The notes below the pieces were generated by a model that worked only from the letters and a program-made list of their open reading frames with translations, did not search any database and was not told the DNA's origin. Of a DNA stretch of 64,000 bases, positions 46,444 through 56,637 are shown piece by piece. This stretch comes from G965212005 sp965212005. GTDB lineage: Bacteria > Pseudomonadota > Gammaproteobacteria > Porifericomitales > Porifericomitaceae. The stretch lies in the NCBI GenBank assembly GCA_965212005.1, contig OZ243038.1, positions 434,001 to 498,000 of the forward strand. The letters are read 5' to 3'. Position numbers and translations under genes: made by a program. Each line of letters starts with the position of its first letter. Position 1 is the first letter of the stretch.

Positions 46444-49400
46444 CTAGGGTGCCGCCACGAGGGGTATAATTGCGGTGCTTGCGGAGAAGTCGATATTCAT
46501 CAGGCTCTGACTAGCGGTCACAGATGCACCTGGCGGCAAAATACTTACCAGTGATACCTCTAAATCAGCCGCGACATCCGGCGTTACCATGATCGTGGCC
46601 GACATGGCGCCGGCCGCAATCTCCTGGGTAAAGGTGTTCTCCGAGGGGGTAAACGCATCTCCAAACACCCGGTAGGTTAATACGGCATCTTCCAGCAGGG
46701 TACCGGTAATGGAAATCATGAAGACGGCAGGGACGCCCACCGTGGCCGAAGCAGGGGCGCTGACGCTCACCGCTACCGGTGTATAGAAATCCAGGTTCAG
46801 CTCCGTCAGTGTATCCAGCGTCGCAGCGAACAGGCCGGGCTCCAGAGTCAGAGCGACATTGCCATTCAGGTTCAATCTCTGCAACGCAGCCAGGTTATCG
46901 AAAATGCCCCCTGGCAAACTGCTCAGCATGTTGTCTTCCAGGAACAATCTCTGCAACGCAGCCAGGTCATCGAAAATGCCCCCTGGCAAACTGCTTAGCA
47001 TGTTGTTTTCCAGAAACAGCTCTTCAAGTGCCGTCAACCCGTTAAAGGCACCTGCGGGCAGGGTCTCAAATGCGTTGTCGCCCAGGTTCAGGCTCTGCAG
47101 GGCACTCAACTGACTGAATATCCCCGCCGGCAGAGTCGTCAATCCGTTTCTTACCAGGCTCAGTGTTTGCAACGAACTTAGCTCATCGAATATCCCGGCC
47201 GGCAGGGTGTTGATTTCGCCATCGACGATTCGCAATTCCTGCACGGACGTCAATCCGGCAAAATCCCCTGCCAGCAGCTCCGTAAGATCAGTCGCGTCTG
47301 GCGACAAAGGTCCCATGATTGTGCCCAGGACCGCTGCCGTCACCGAGGCGCACTGGGCCGCATCCATTGACAATTCCTCCAGAATCTCTCTCGTCACTAC
47401 GGAACTACGCGGCATGGCGTCGGTCGCGCAAAGACCCAGGTCATCGTCATTGTCCACCAGCGTTACGGTCAGCGCAGTACCGGCGACCATGTAATCCGTA
47501 CTCGTCACCAGGTTCACTGCCAAAGTCTCATCGACTGTGTTGCCCTGGTCCTGCCCGGCCAGGATCTGCAGAGTCGTGTCCCCGGCGGCGGTGATGCTCA
47601 CACTGTAGCGGGCACTGCCCGGCGGCACCGGCGATTCCGTCTCCGGTGTCAGTACGGCGCCGTCTGCGGTCTGGACGCTGTAACTGTTTGCCGCCGGGGC
47701 CGGGGCGATATCCACCGAGACGGTAACGCCGGCATCCGGCACCGTGCCCGTCGCAGTCAGCACGACGTCGGCCGGATCGCTCTCATCAGCTTCCGTCGCC
47801 TCCAGGTCGGAACTGCCTAGCGCGAGGGTGGGAGGAGCTTCCACGGTTACCGTTGCGGAGATTGGGGAGCCGCGACGCATCAGGCTCTCAGCAGTGATAG
47901 AATTGGCACCTGGCGGTATAATACTGTTCAGTGCCACCTCTAACTCATCCGCGACATCCGGCGTTACCATGATCGTGGTCGACGTAGCGCCGGCCGCAAT
48001 CTCCTCGGTAAAGTCGTTCTCTAAGGGGGTAAACGCACCAAACGCCGAGTAGCTTAATACGGCATCTTCCAGCAGGGGGCCAGTAATGGAAATCATGAAG
48101 ACGGCAGGGACGCCCACTGTGGCCGAAGCAGGGGCGGTGATGCTCACTAGTACCGGTGTATAGAAATTCAGGTTCAGATCCGTCAGTGTATCCAGCGTCG
48201 CAGTGAACAGGCCGGCCTCCAGAGTCAGATCGTCATTGTCATCCAGGTCCAATCTCAGCAACGCATTCAGGTTGTCGAAAATGCCCCCTGGCAAACTGCT
48301 CAGCATATTGTTGTTCAGGAACAACATCTGCAACGCATCCAAGTTATCGAAAATGCCCCCTGGCAAACTGCTCAGCATGTTGTCGTTCAGTAACAACATC
48401 TGCAACGCAGCCAGGTCATCGAAAATGCCCCCTGGCAAACTGCTTAGCATGTTGTTGTCCAGATGCAGCTCTTCAAGTGCCGTCAACCCGTCAAAGATAC
48501 CTGAGGGCAGGGTATCAATGTCGGTCCTGATCAGGGTCAGGATCCGCAGGGCACTCAACTGACGGAATACCCCCGCCGGCAGAGTCGTCAACTCGGTGTC
48601 TGCCAGGTTCAGTGTTTGCAGTGAACTTAGCCCATCGAAGATCCCGACCGGCAGGGTGGTGATGTTGCTACTGGCCAGGCTCAACCCCTCCAGGGCCGTC
48701 AATCCGGCATAATCCCCTGCCAGCAGAGCCGTAATACTTGTAACGGATATCGACAAAGTTCCCGTGATTCCGGCCAGGTCCGTTGCCGTCACCGAGGCGC
48801 ACTGAGACGCCTCCGTTGACAATGCCCCCAGAATATCGCTCCTCGCTATGGGAGTGCGCGGCACGGCGTCGGTCGCGCAAAGACCCAGGTCGGCGTCATT
48901 GTCCGCCAGCGTTACGGTCAGCGCAGCACCGGCGACCCTGTAATCCGTACTCGTCACCAGGCTCACTGCCAAAGTCTCATCGACTGTGTTGCCCTGGTCC
49001 TGCCCGGCCAGGATCTGCAGAGTCGTGTCCCCGGCGGCGGTGATGCTCACACTGTAGCGGGCACTGCCCGGCGGCACCGGCGATTCCGTCTCCGGTGCCA
49101 GTACGGTGCCGTCTGCCATCTGGACGCGGTAACTGTTTGCCGCCGGGGCCGGGGCGATATCCACCGAGACGGTAACGCCGGCATCCGGCACCGTGCCCGT
49201 CGCAGTCAGCACGACGTCGGCCGGATCGAGGTTATCAGCTTCCGTCGCCTCCAGGTCGGAACTGCCTAGCGCGAGGGTGGGAGGCTCGTCATCGTTGATG
49301 GTCAATTCATGTGTCGTGCCCGTTCCCAAAGTGTAGCCGGCGCCGGCCAGCAAGCGCAGACTTATGGTTTCGGGCGCCTCAGAAAGATCATCGTCCAGCA

Positions 49401-52400
49401 AGGCAAAGCTCAGCTCCTGTCGCTCATCGCCTGCCGCAAAATCAATCATGCCGACGTTGGTAACCGGGTCATAACCCGCTGGCAGATTAAAGTCTGTTCC
49501 CGCTCTGGCAGAGGAACTGGCTGACAAGAATCGATAACTGACCCGAACGCCTCCCAGCGGCGCCGGCAGACTCAAACCAACCTCCACCAGCGCGGAAGCC
49601 GCGTCTTCCTCCGCCGGCGAAGTGGGTGCCGAGAAAGTGGCGGCAGGCACCAGTGACGCGACGTCGTCCTCGGTGATAGTCAGGGTATGGGTGTTGGCGG
49701 TGGCGTTGACCATGTACTCGCCTGATCCTCCGGCAGCCAGCAGGGTCAATACCAGTGACTGCACGCCCCCCTGGAACAGGTCATCGTTGATCACGGTAAC
49801 GCTGAATGTGACGCTGCCCTGTCCGGACGTAAAGACCAATCCTCGCCCGGTACCGATGACTGACAAGCCGGACAGGGAATAATCCGTTGACTCGACGACG
49901 TTCATGCTCAGATCTTCGTCGATCTCGATCGGCACCTCGATCCGGCCGGCCGGTATCGGTGTGGCATTTACGGTCAGCGTAACTTGATTGGCCGGCGCGG
50001 TTGCATCCTCGGCCACGGTTGTAGTCGCCGTGGCAAAAGACAGCACGGGCATATCGTCGTCCTGGATACTCAGTTCATGCGTGTCAGGACTGCTAACTAT
50101 GTATGAGTCGTCAACGGAGGCAGTCAGGATCAGGCGCACCGTCTCCGCCAGCTCGTCCAGATCGTCGTCCAGCGGAGTTACCTGCAAAGTCTGCAACTGC
50201 GGTCCGCTGTCATCCGTTTGAGGGAACATTACAGTGCCGCTCAGGGCCGTAAAGTCGGTGCCGGACTCTGCCGTGCCGGTCACGCGATAGCTCACCGTCA
50301 CGGCGACGGGAGCCGGGGTGCCAGCGGGCCGGACCGGGCGATCCAATTCGAGCGTGACCGTGGCAGGGCTGCCCGCGTCCTCCTGCACGACGGTATCCGA
50401 GGATGCACCGGTCACAAAACTCACCTCCGGCGCAGGCACGTCGTCTTCTGTGATGGTCAGAGTGTAAAGCGCGTTGGTGGCATTTACGCTGTAACCCGTT
50501 CCGGATTGCAAACTCAACTGTGCGCTGCGGGCGCCGGCGGTATCCGTATTATCCACTGCGACCAGACTCAGCTGCACCGAGGACTGCGGCGCGGTTCCCG
50601 CCCGTGCCGGCACCGTGAGGACAAATCGACCGCCGCTCAATGTCACCGGTGTACCTCCCACCGAGATGCTGTAATCCTCCGACGTAACGCCCGATACCGC
50701 CACGGGCACCATGCGCTCGACCCGGGGCGCCGGCGACAACACCAGGTCCAGCGTCGTGGCGGTAGCCGAGCCTTCCGTGACGCTGCCGGCGGAGGAGTCG
50801 AAGGATGCGACCGGCTCATCGTCGTTGAGGATGGTAAGCTCATGACTGGACGTGGAGCCAATCGTATAGCCCGACCCGCTCGCCAGGGTCAACTGCAGGC
50901 TCTCATCGGCTTCGTCCAATGCATCATTTGTCAGGGTAACGATAATTGAGCCCGTTCGGGTTCCGGCCAGGATGCTTACCGTCCCGCTCAACGCCGTATA
51001 ATCCTCACCCGATACAGCAGGCGGCACTCCTTCCGCCACGGTGTAGGTCACCGTGATACCGCTTGTCGGCGCGTCCGCGTCGGCGCTGATCGGAATTAGC
51101 ACCACGCCGGCACCGATGCCCTCTGACACGCTGCTTGCTGCCTGGGCAAACTGTACCTCGAGAGGCGCGGTGTCATTATCGACGATGCCCAGCGCATACC
51201 TGGTCGCCGGTCCCGCCCGATAGCCTGTTCCGGGCGACAGCTGGATCACCAATGTCTCCAGGGGTTCATCCACAGCGTCATCGATCACGTCCACTGACAG
51301 GTCAACCTGGGTGACGGTACCGCTAAAGGTGACGGTATAAAGGGTCGCTGGACTGACGGGGGCAACCAATTCGCTTGCAGACAAACGGTAATCCATGCCA
51401 ATGGTGGCACTGCCTCCCAGGGACAGGCTCACCAGCACGGTATTGCCATCACCCGGGGCAGCGCTGAGACTCACGCCCACCGAACGGGCGTTCGCCCCGG
51501 CGGTTTCTCCCACCTGATCGGTGGCGGAATCGACCACCAGGTTGGCCGTCGGCAGCGTTACGGCATCGTCATCCCCGATCGCCAACAGGTACACGTTCTC
51601 CGTTCCCAACACCGCGGAGCCGCCCGGGGTCGGAGTGCCCAGCGTCAGCATGACGGGATTGTTCTCACCCATGGACACATTATCAATGAGCTCCAGGCGC
51701 AGGTTGTTGACGGTCTGCGCCGCCGTGTCGGAGGACGGGATCGGAAGATTGAAAGTGCTCGTCCCGGGAGCCAACGTTATCCGGTTGGAAGTCGCGTCCA
51801 GGTACGACAAGTTGTAATCCGTGCCCAAAACAGCGCCTCCCGCCACCGTAACCGGCACCATCACGGCAACGCCGGTGTGCGGCGCAGGACGTACCGTCAC
51901 GGGCACGTCGGGCAGCGTACCGGCAGATTCGAGCGCTGAATTCAGCCGGCTGTTCGACGGGAAGAAAATCTGCGGGTCTTCGTCGTCCTGGATCGTCAGG
52001 GTATGGCTGGACGGCGTGCCCAAAACGTAACCGGCGTCAGCGATCGGAGTCGTTAAAGCCAACTGCAACGTTTCATCCGGTTCATCCAGCGCATCCTCCA
52101 GCAGGCTCAGGGAAATATCGGCACTGAGCTGGTCGCGCGGCAAGGTCACGGCAGCACTCAGCGTAGCGTAATCGGAACCCGAGGTTGCCGTGCTGCCAGC
52201 CACCGCGGCGTAGGGTATGGACAAATCCTGCCAGGGAGCAATGTCTGCGGTCACCTCTATAGAAACGATTACAGTCCCCTCAACGCTCATGCTGGCAGCG
52301 GTAGCAAAACCCAATTGCGGGACGTCGTCGTCAGCAATGGTAATGGAGACCCCGGTTGAAAATTCGTCTCCACGCCTGTAATCCGCGGTCGGAACCAGTT

Positions 52401-55400
52401 CCAGTGCAAAAAATTCTTCCGGCTCATCCAGCGCATCATCCGTCGCCTCGGCTGTAATATCCACCGGTGTCGCCCCCACCTCCACCTGGAACAGGCCGGC
52501 GTTGTCACTAACCAGGGGAGTGCCGCCCACGCTCAGACTGTAATCAGCATTGTCGAGACCGGGTCGGGTCGCTGTGCCCCTGGCCTGCAGGTTCACGGTG
52601 ACCATGCTGGTGCCTACAGGCAGGTCAGACACCTCCAGCGTAATCGTGGAGGAGCGGATAGCGGCGGTTGACAATTCGTCGATGGCATCGTCGCTCGAAC
52701 TGATAAACACTGAAGTCGGCACGCTTATGTCGCTATCCCCGATGGTCAAGCGGTATTCGTTGCCCGTCGACAGGACCGAATAGGGGACGGCGGCGTCCGG
52801 TGCAGCGGGACGCAACTGCAACTGCACGACCTCCGGGCCTTCAGTGAGGTCATCATCGAGCACGCGCAGCGTAAACTGTGCCGAGCGGCTGTTGGCGGCA
52901 AAACTCAACTGGTACAGTTGGGTTGCCGCATTGACTACGTCCAGACCCACAAACTGGTAATCGCCGGCCGCACCGAGCAAGGCGGTGCTCTCAGGCAGGA
53001 TCGTCAGGAGCGCATTGAGGCCGGCTGAGCCCACGGGCTGATCCGCAAGCACGCGCACGGCCAAATCAAACATGCTGCCGTCGCGTTCATCCGCAGTCAA
53101 CTGGTTTGCCGGATCAAACGACAACTCCGGTGTGTCGCCGTCGTTGATGGTCAGGACGTGCGTGCTCTGCCCGCCCAGAGAGTAACTGCCGATCGTCGAG
53201 GCAGTCAGCTCCAGTGTCAACGTCTCTGCGCCCTCCGTTCCGTCTCCGCCCAGCAGGGCCAATCGGAGCGTCCCCGTCGGGCTGTTGCGCGCAATCGTGA
53301 TAGTGCCGGATGGCGTGACGTAGTCTGCAGCGTCGGCGGCTCCGAGCCCGCTGCCCAAATTAACCTGGAAAGAGACCGGCAGGTCGCCCGCCGTCGGGAC
53401 CGGCGCAACGCTCACCTGGACCAGCGCCTCTGTGCCTTCCCGCGCGCTCGACGTGGGCACGGAGAAGGAAACCTGTGGCACCGGCTGCAATGCCTCGTCA
53501 TCCGCAATCGATACTGCATGCCGGAACCGGCTTCCCAGGTTATAGGCTTCGGCGTCCTGCAACACCAGCACAATCTGCTTAATGCCGTCGGCATCGGCAT
53601 CATCCAGCAACTGGATGCGAAGCTGTGCCTGGGTCTGCCCGCCGGCGACCGACAAGCTGCCACTGGGAGCACTATAGTCCACGTCTGCCACTGCCGTTGT
53701 CGCCTCCGCATCCACCGTGTAGGTGATGGTAAGCGCTTCGTCCAACGGATTCGCAATCCGTATATCTATCACTACCTGGGGGTCATCTTCCGACACGGAT
53801 GACTGCAAATCGGAGAACTGCACCCTGGGCTGCGCGTCCACGCCAGAGTCCGCGTCCCGGATAGTCAAGATGTAACGCGAACGGAGTCCAACCAGGTATT
53901 CACCACCACCGCCATCTGCCTGCAAATCCAACTGCAGATCCTGGTCTCCATCCGGGAAGTCGTCGGTAAGCGTGCGGATCTCAATCTGCACGCCGGTGCT
54001 GCCGGACGGAAAGAGCAACATGTAGGAAGGCATGCTTTCGTCGCCGGTTGGGATCACTCCGCCGCTGCGCGCCTCGGTCCCGCTGAGTACGAATTCGAAA
54101 TCCGTGCCCACCTGCGCTTCTCCGCCCAGGGCCAACGGCACCAGCAGGATCTCTCCCGGCACACGGTTCGGGACCACTCTGATGGTAACGCTAGCGCCCT
54201 CCAATACTTCGCTGCTATCCGGTTCCGCGAATTCCACGCCGGGCGGCTCGTCCAACAAGTTTAATTCAAAGCGGCCGCCTCCCTCTGCCACCGCGTAGTC
54301 CTGTCCCGACACAGGAGACAACGTCAGTATCGCCATTTCCACGCCTTCCAGGGTTTCATCTTCCAATCCGGCAAATTGCAGAATGGCCCTTGGGTTGGCC
54401 GCGGGCAGGAGCAGGCTGCGGCTCAGGCCGGAGCCGGACAGGCCCGTCAGCGTATAGTCTGTATCCGGGTTGGCGGAGCCGGAGATCTGTATGCTCACGG
54501 TGACGTCCCTGGTCAGGCCGGACACGGCCTCCACCGTCACTTCCACTGCTTCCGGGCTCCCTTCATTTAACTGGGCTGAGGCGGCGACAAAGCGTATCTC
54601 CGGATCGCTGGGTGCCACTTCAATCCGGGCCGAAGAAGGACTGTCCAGCCGGTAGGTTGGTGAGGCCGCCGGGGACGGCTGCAACAGGAAACGCAAAAAC
54701 TGCAGCGGCTCGGACACGGCGTCATCCGTCACCGTCAACGTCAGTATTACCGGGGTACCCGCCATCGGCAGCATGACCGTGCCTCGCGTCGGGTCCGGCT
54801 CCCCGGGATGTCCGGTCAGCGTATAGCCGACCAGGTCCCCGCTCAGCAGGTAGGACACGGTGAGGTCCGACGTGAGCGTGCCGCTCGCGCTCAACGTCAA
54901 CATGGCCATGTTGCCACTGGCGGCTTCCATCAAGGGCACGAGCGGGTCCACGGTCACGCTGACGGCCGGCAACGCGGTCAGGGCCGGATCATCCCCGGTG
55001 CCCGCATCGCTGATCTGCAACAGGGTCACGGTGTTGCCACTCACCAACTCCAGCACGATGCTTTCCGGTTCCTCTTCAAACACGTCGTCGTCCGTCAGCA
55101 TCAGCTCCAGCACCAGTTCCACTTCCTCGGCATTCGCCTCCAAATAAAACTGGTAGCGACCGTCCGTCGTCAACTCCGTGGGATCGGGCTCGTCCTGCAC
55201 CGTCGCCCCTGACGCCCGTACCGCACTCAGCTCGTAGTCTTCCCCCGCCGTCGCCGTGCCGGCGAGCCGCAACTCGACGCGCAAGCCGAGTTCCTGCAAG
55301 GTGGCACTGCCGGGTGCCCTGGCGGGCACCCTGGCACCCGGCACGTTCAGCGTGACCTGTACCGTCGTCATGCCCACGGTCTCTGCCCGGACGTTTCCGA

Positions 55401-56637
55401 CCTCTGCCGCCATGGCACCGTCCACGCGCGTCCCGACAATGCCCCCTACCCGTGCCCGCGCGCGCTCAACGCGCATTTCGTAAGAACGCTGTACCTGCTC
55501 GAAGCGGCGCTGGCGCGGATCGTGCGCGTGCACCCGCTGCGGGCGCAACTGCTCGCTCAGTGCGACCCCGAAGCGGTACTTCCATTCCGCTTCCAGTCCC
55601 CAGTCACTGCGGCCCCGCTCCGGGTTCTCATATTGAGCCGCCAACGAAAACAACGGCACCGGCCGCAGGTTGATCGCATAGCGTATTCCCTGGTCATCCG
55701 ACTGCCCCAACTCACCTCGCCAACGGAAGTACTGACCGGAAAACTCTACCCACGGCAATTGCGGGATGCGCCCCGCCAACTCGATATCCCAACCGTCCGG
55801 GGTATACGCCTGCTCTCCTGAATTCAGCCGCTCGCGCCCGCCCACTGCCTGGTACCAGTTGGCATATAAGTCCAGTACCTTGCTCTTGGCTTCCACGCCC
55901 ACCGAGTAACGCTGCAGGGATGGGTCCGCCAGGTAGTCGTAAAACACGTTCGTGCCCAGCAGCACAGCACCATCGCCATCGCCTACCAGGTGCCGGTACC
56001 CCAGGCCGGTGTTGAACGAGCCTTCATCATCCTGCCATACGCCGCCGACCTGTCCGATCAGCGTCTGCTCCCCGGTATCCCACAAAGATACCAGCGCCTC
56101 AATGCCCAGCATCGCGTCCCGGTCGCCCAGCGGCGTGCGGTACCTGAGCTCCAGGTTTCGCAGGTAGGTTCCTTCCAGGCGCTCCAACTCATCAATGCCG
56201 CTATCCACCAGGGTCCGCATCGCCCGGTCCTGCAAGTCGGTCGCCATGGACTGCAGGTTGGAATCACCTGCCTGTCCCAGCAGCTGGGCCACCCGGTCCG
56301 GGGCCAACGTATCCCCGCCCAGGCGGGCGAAGCGGTGGCGCAGCCGCTGGCGCCAGGAGCGTGGCGGCGTTGCTTCCAGCTCCGGCAGCGCGGCACCCGG
56401 CACGACTGCCGCCAACGCCGTAGACTCCGCTGTCAGGTAAGCCTGGTCCAACTGCGGGAACTGCTCGGAGACGGATAACAGGGGCAAAGCTCCCGCTGGC
56501 CTGCGCAATTGTGCCGAGACGGGCAACTCGCCGATGCCCAGCAGCGTCACCTGACTCGTGGCCGGCTCTATGCCCGGCGCCAGCCCCCAGGCTGAAAGCA
56601 GGACGCCCAGCAAAACACTGCTATACCAACGGCGCAT
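46444..56637 (-). CDS. Giant adhesin B: inverse-autotransporter barrel, Calx-beta repeats and two LRR blocks
   Basis: About 3,400-aa outer-membrane adhesin, first gene of the operon. I start at the ATG of 56,635-56,637 (MRRWYSSVLLGVLLSAWG, a normal signal peptide, with GGGTGA upstream). The frame stays open to 56,715. Residues about 105-395 include the conserved lead-in MATDLQDRAMRTLVDSGIDE and the inverse-autotransporter barrel (RYRTPLGDRDAMLGIEALVS, NVFYDYLADPSLQRYSVGVE). Then come about 16-18 Calx-beta domains. The C-terminal 950 residues hold two copies of [Calx-beta (TLALGSSDLEATEAD), Cys-bearing linker (LGLCATDA), leucine-rich repeats (LPGGIFDDLAALQ.L.L..N), beta-sandwich (APASATVGVPAVFMISITG)]. 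LRR blocks lie near 48,190-48,750 and 46,800-47,290. No LysM domain is visible. Confidence 0.92.
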   Translation of the reverse strand: MRRWYSSVLLGVLLSAWGLAPGIEPATSQVTLLGIGELPVSAQLRRPAGALPLLSVSEQFPQLDQAYLTAESTALAAVVPGAALPELEATPPRSWRQRLRHRFARLGGDTLAPDRVAQLLGQAGDSNLQSMATDLQDRAMRTLVDSGIDELERLEGTYLRNLELRYRTPLGDRDAMLGIEALVSLWDTGEQTLIGQVGGVWQDDEGSFNTGLGYRHLVGDGDGAVLLGTNVFYDYLADPSLQRYSVGVEAKSKVLDLYANWYQAVGGRERLNSGEQAYTPDGWDIELAGRIPQLPWVEFSGQYFRWRGELGQSDDQGIRYAINLRPVPLFSLAAQYENPERGRSDWGLEAEWKYRFGVALSEQLRPQRVHAHDPRQRRFEQVQRSYEMRVERARARVGGIVGTRVDGAMAAEVGNVRAETVGMTTVQVTLNVPGARVPARAPGSATLQELGLRVELRLAGTATAGEDYELSAVRASGATVQDEPDPTELTTDGRYQFYLEANAEEVELVLELMLTDDDVFEEEPESIVLELVSGNTVTLLQISDAGTGDDPALTALPAVSVTVDPLVPLMEAASGNMAMLTLSASGTLTSDLTVSYLLSGDLVGYTLTGHPGEPDPTRGTVMLPMAGTPVILTLTVTDDAVSEPLQFLRFLLQPSPAASPTYRLDSPSSARIEVAPSDPEIRFVAASAQLNEGSPEAVEVTVEAVSGLTRDVTVSIQISGSANPDTDYTLTGLSGSGLSRSLLLPAANPRAILQFAGLEDETLEGVEMAILTLSPVSGQDYAVAEGGGRFELNLLDEPPGVEFAEPDSSEVLEGASVTIRVVPNRVPGEILLVPLALGGEAQVGTDFEFVLSGTEARSGGVIPTGDESMPSYMLLFPSGSTGVQIEIRTLTDDFPDGDQDLQLDLQADGGGGEYLVGLRSRYILTIRDADSGVDAQPRVQFSDLQSSVSEDDPQVVIDIRIANPLDEALTITYTVDAEATTAVADVDYSAPSGSLSVAGGQTQAQLRIQLLDDADADGIKQIVLVLQDAEAYNLGSRFRHAVSIADDEALQPVPQVSFSVPTSSAREGTEALVQVSVAPVPTAGDLPVSFQVNLGSGLGAADAADYVTPSGTITIARNSPTGTLRLALLGGDGTEGAETLTLELTASTIGSYSLGGQSTHVLTINDGDTPELSFDPANQLTADERDGSMFDLAVRVLADQPVGSAGLNALLTILPESTALLGAAGDYQFVGLDVVNAATQLYQLSFAANSRSAQFTLRVLDDDLTEGPEVVQLQLRPAAPDAAVPYSVLSTGNEYRLTIGDSDISVPTSVFISSSDDAIDELSTAAIRSSTITLEVSDLPVGTSMVTVNLQARGTATRPGLDNADYSLSVGGTPLVSDNAGLFQVEVGATPVDITAEATDDALDEPEEFFALELVPTADYRRGDEFSTGVSITIADDDVPQLGFATAASMSVEGTVIVSIEVTADIAPWQDLSIPYAAVAGSTATSGSDYATLSAAVTLPRDQLSADISLSLLEDALDEPDETLQLALTTPIADAGYVLGTPSSHTLTIQDDEDPQIFFPSNSRLNSALESAGTLPDVPVTVRPAPHTGVAVMVPVTVAGGAVLGTDYNLSYLDATSNRITLAPGTSTFNLPIPSSDTAAQTVNNLRLELIDNVSMGENNPVMLTLGTPTPGGSAVLGTENVYLLAIGDDDAVTLPTANLVVDSATDQVGETAGANARSVGVSLSAAPGDGNTVLVSLSLGGSATIGMDYRLSASELVAPVSPATLYTVTFSGTVTQVDLSVDVIDDAVDEPLETLVIQLSPGTGYRAGPATRYALGIVDNDTAPLEVQFAQAASSVSEGIGAGVVLIPISADADAPTSGITVTYTVAEGVPPAVSGEDYTALSGTVSILAGTRTGSIIVTLTNDALDEADESLQLTLASGSGYTIGSTSSHELTILNDDEPVASFDSSAGSVTEGSATATTLDLVLSPAPRVERMVPVAVSGVTSEDYSISVGGTPVTLSGGRFVLTVPARAGTAPQSSVQLSLVAVDNTDTAGARSAQLSLQSGTGYSVNATNALYTLTITEDDVPAPEVSFVTGASSDTVVQEDAGSPATVTLELDRPVRPAGTPAPVAVTVSYRVTGTAESGTDFTALSGTVMFPQTDDSGPQLQTLQVTPLDDDLDELAETVRLILTASVDDSYIVSSPDTHELSIQDDDMPVLSFATATTTVAEDATAPANQVTLTVNATPIPAGRIEVPIEIDEDLSMNVVESTDYSLSGLSVIGTGRGLVFTSGQGSVTFSVTVINDDLFQGGVQSLVLTLLAAGGSGEYMVNATANTHTLTITEDDVASLVPAATFSAPTSPAEEDAASALVEVGLSLPAPLGGVRVSYRFLSASSSARAGTDFNLPAGYDPVTNVGMIDFAAGDERQELSFALLDDDLSEAPETISLRLLAGAGYTLGTGTTHELTINDDEPPTLALGSSDLEATEADNLDPADVVLTATGTVPDAGVTVSVDIAPAPAANSYRVQMADGTVLAPETESPVPPGSARYSVSITAAGDTTLQILAGQDQGNTVDETLAVSLVTSTDYRVAGAALTVTLADNDADLGLCATDAVPRTPIARSDILGALSTEASQCASVTATDLAGITGTLSISVTSITALLAGDYAGLTALEGLSLASSNITTLPVGIFDGLSSLQTLNLADTELTTLPAGVFRQLSALRILTLIRTDIDTLPSGIFDGLTALEELHLDNNMLSSLPGGIFDDLAALQMLLLNDNMLSSLPGGIFDNLDALQMLFLNNNMLSSLPGGIFDNLNALLRLDLDDNDDLTLEAGLFTATLDTLTDLNLNFYTPVLVSITAPASATVGVPAVFMISITGPLLEDAVLSYSAFGAFTPLENDFTEEIAAGATSTTIMVTPDVADELEVALNSIIPPGANSITAESLMRRGSPISATVTVEAPPTLALGSSDLEATEADESDPADVVLTATGTVPDAGVTVSVDIAPAPAANSYSVQTADGAVLTPETESPVPPGSARYSVSITAAGDTTLQILAGQDQGNTVDETLAVNLVTSTDYMVAGTALTVTLVDNDDDLGLCATDAMPRSSVVTREILEELSMDAAQCASVTAAVLGTIMGPLSPDATDLTELLAGDFAGLTSVQELRIVDGEINTLPAGIFDELSSLQTLSLVRNGLTTLPAGIFSQLSALQSLNLGDNAFETLPAGAFNGLTALEELFLENNMLSSLPGGIFDDLAALQRLFLEDNMLSSLPGGIFDNLAALQRLNLNGNVALTLEPGLFAATLDTLTELNLDFYTPVAVSVSAPASATVGVPAVFMISITGTLLEDAVLTYRVFGDAFTPSENTFTQEIAAGAMSATIMVTPDVAADLEVSLVSILPPGASVTASQSLMNIDFSASTAIIPLVAAP
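46450..49290 (-). repeat. 1,449-bp duplication of the LRR-containing module, with 72-bp LRR repeats inside
   Basis: The anchor CGGTCGCGCAAAGACCCAGG lies at 47,421 and 48,870, 1,449 bp or 483 codons apart. Within each copy, 24-residue LRRs recur as 72-bp DNA repeats. For example, CGAAAATGCCCCCTGGCAAA starts at 48,276, 48,348 and 48,420. The upstream copy has about nine LRRs and the terminal copy about one fewer. The LRR core (SSLPGGIFD) is almost invariant, suggesting ongoing expansion and contraction. Confidence 0.88.
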
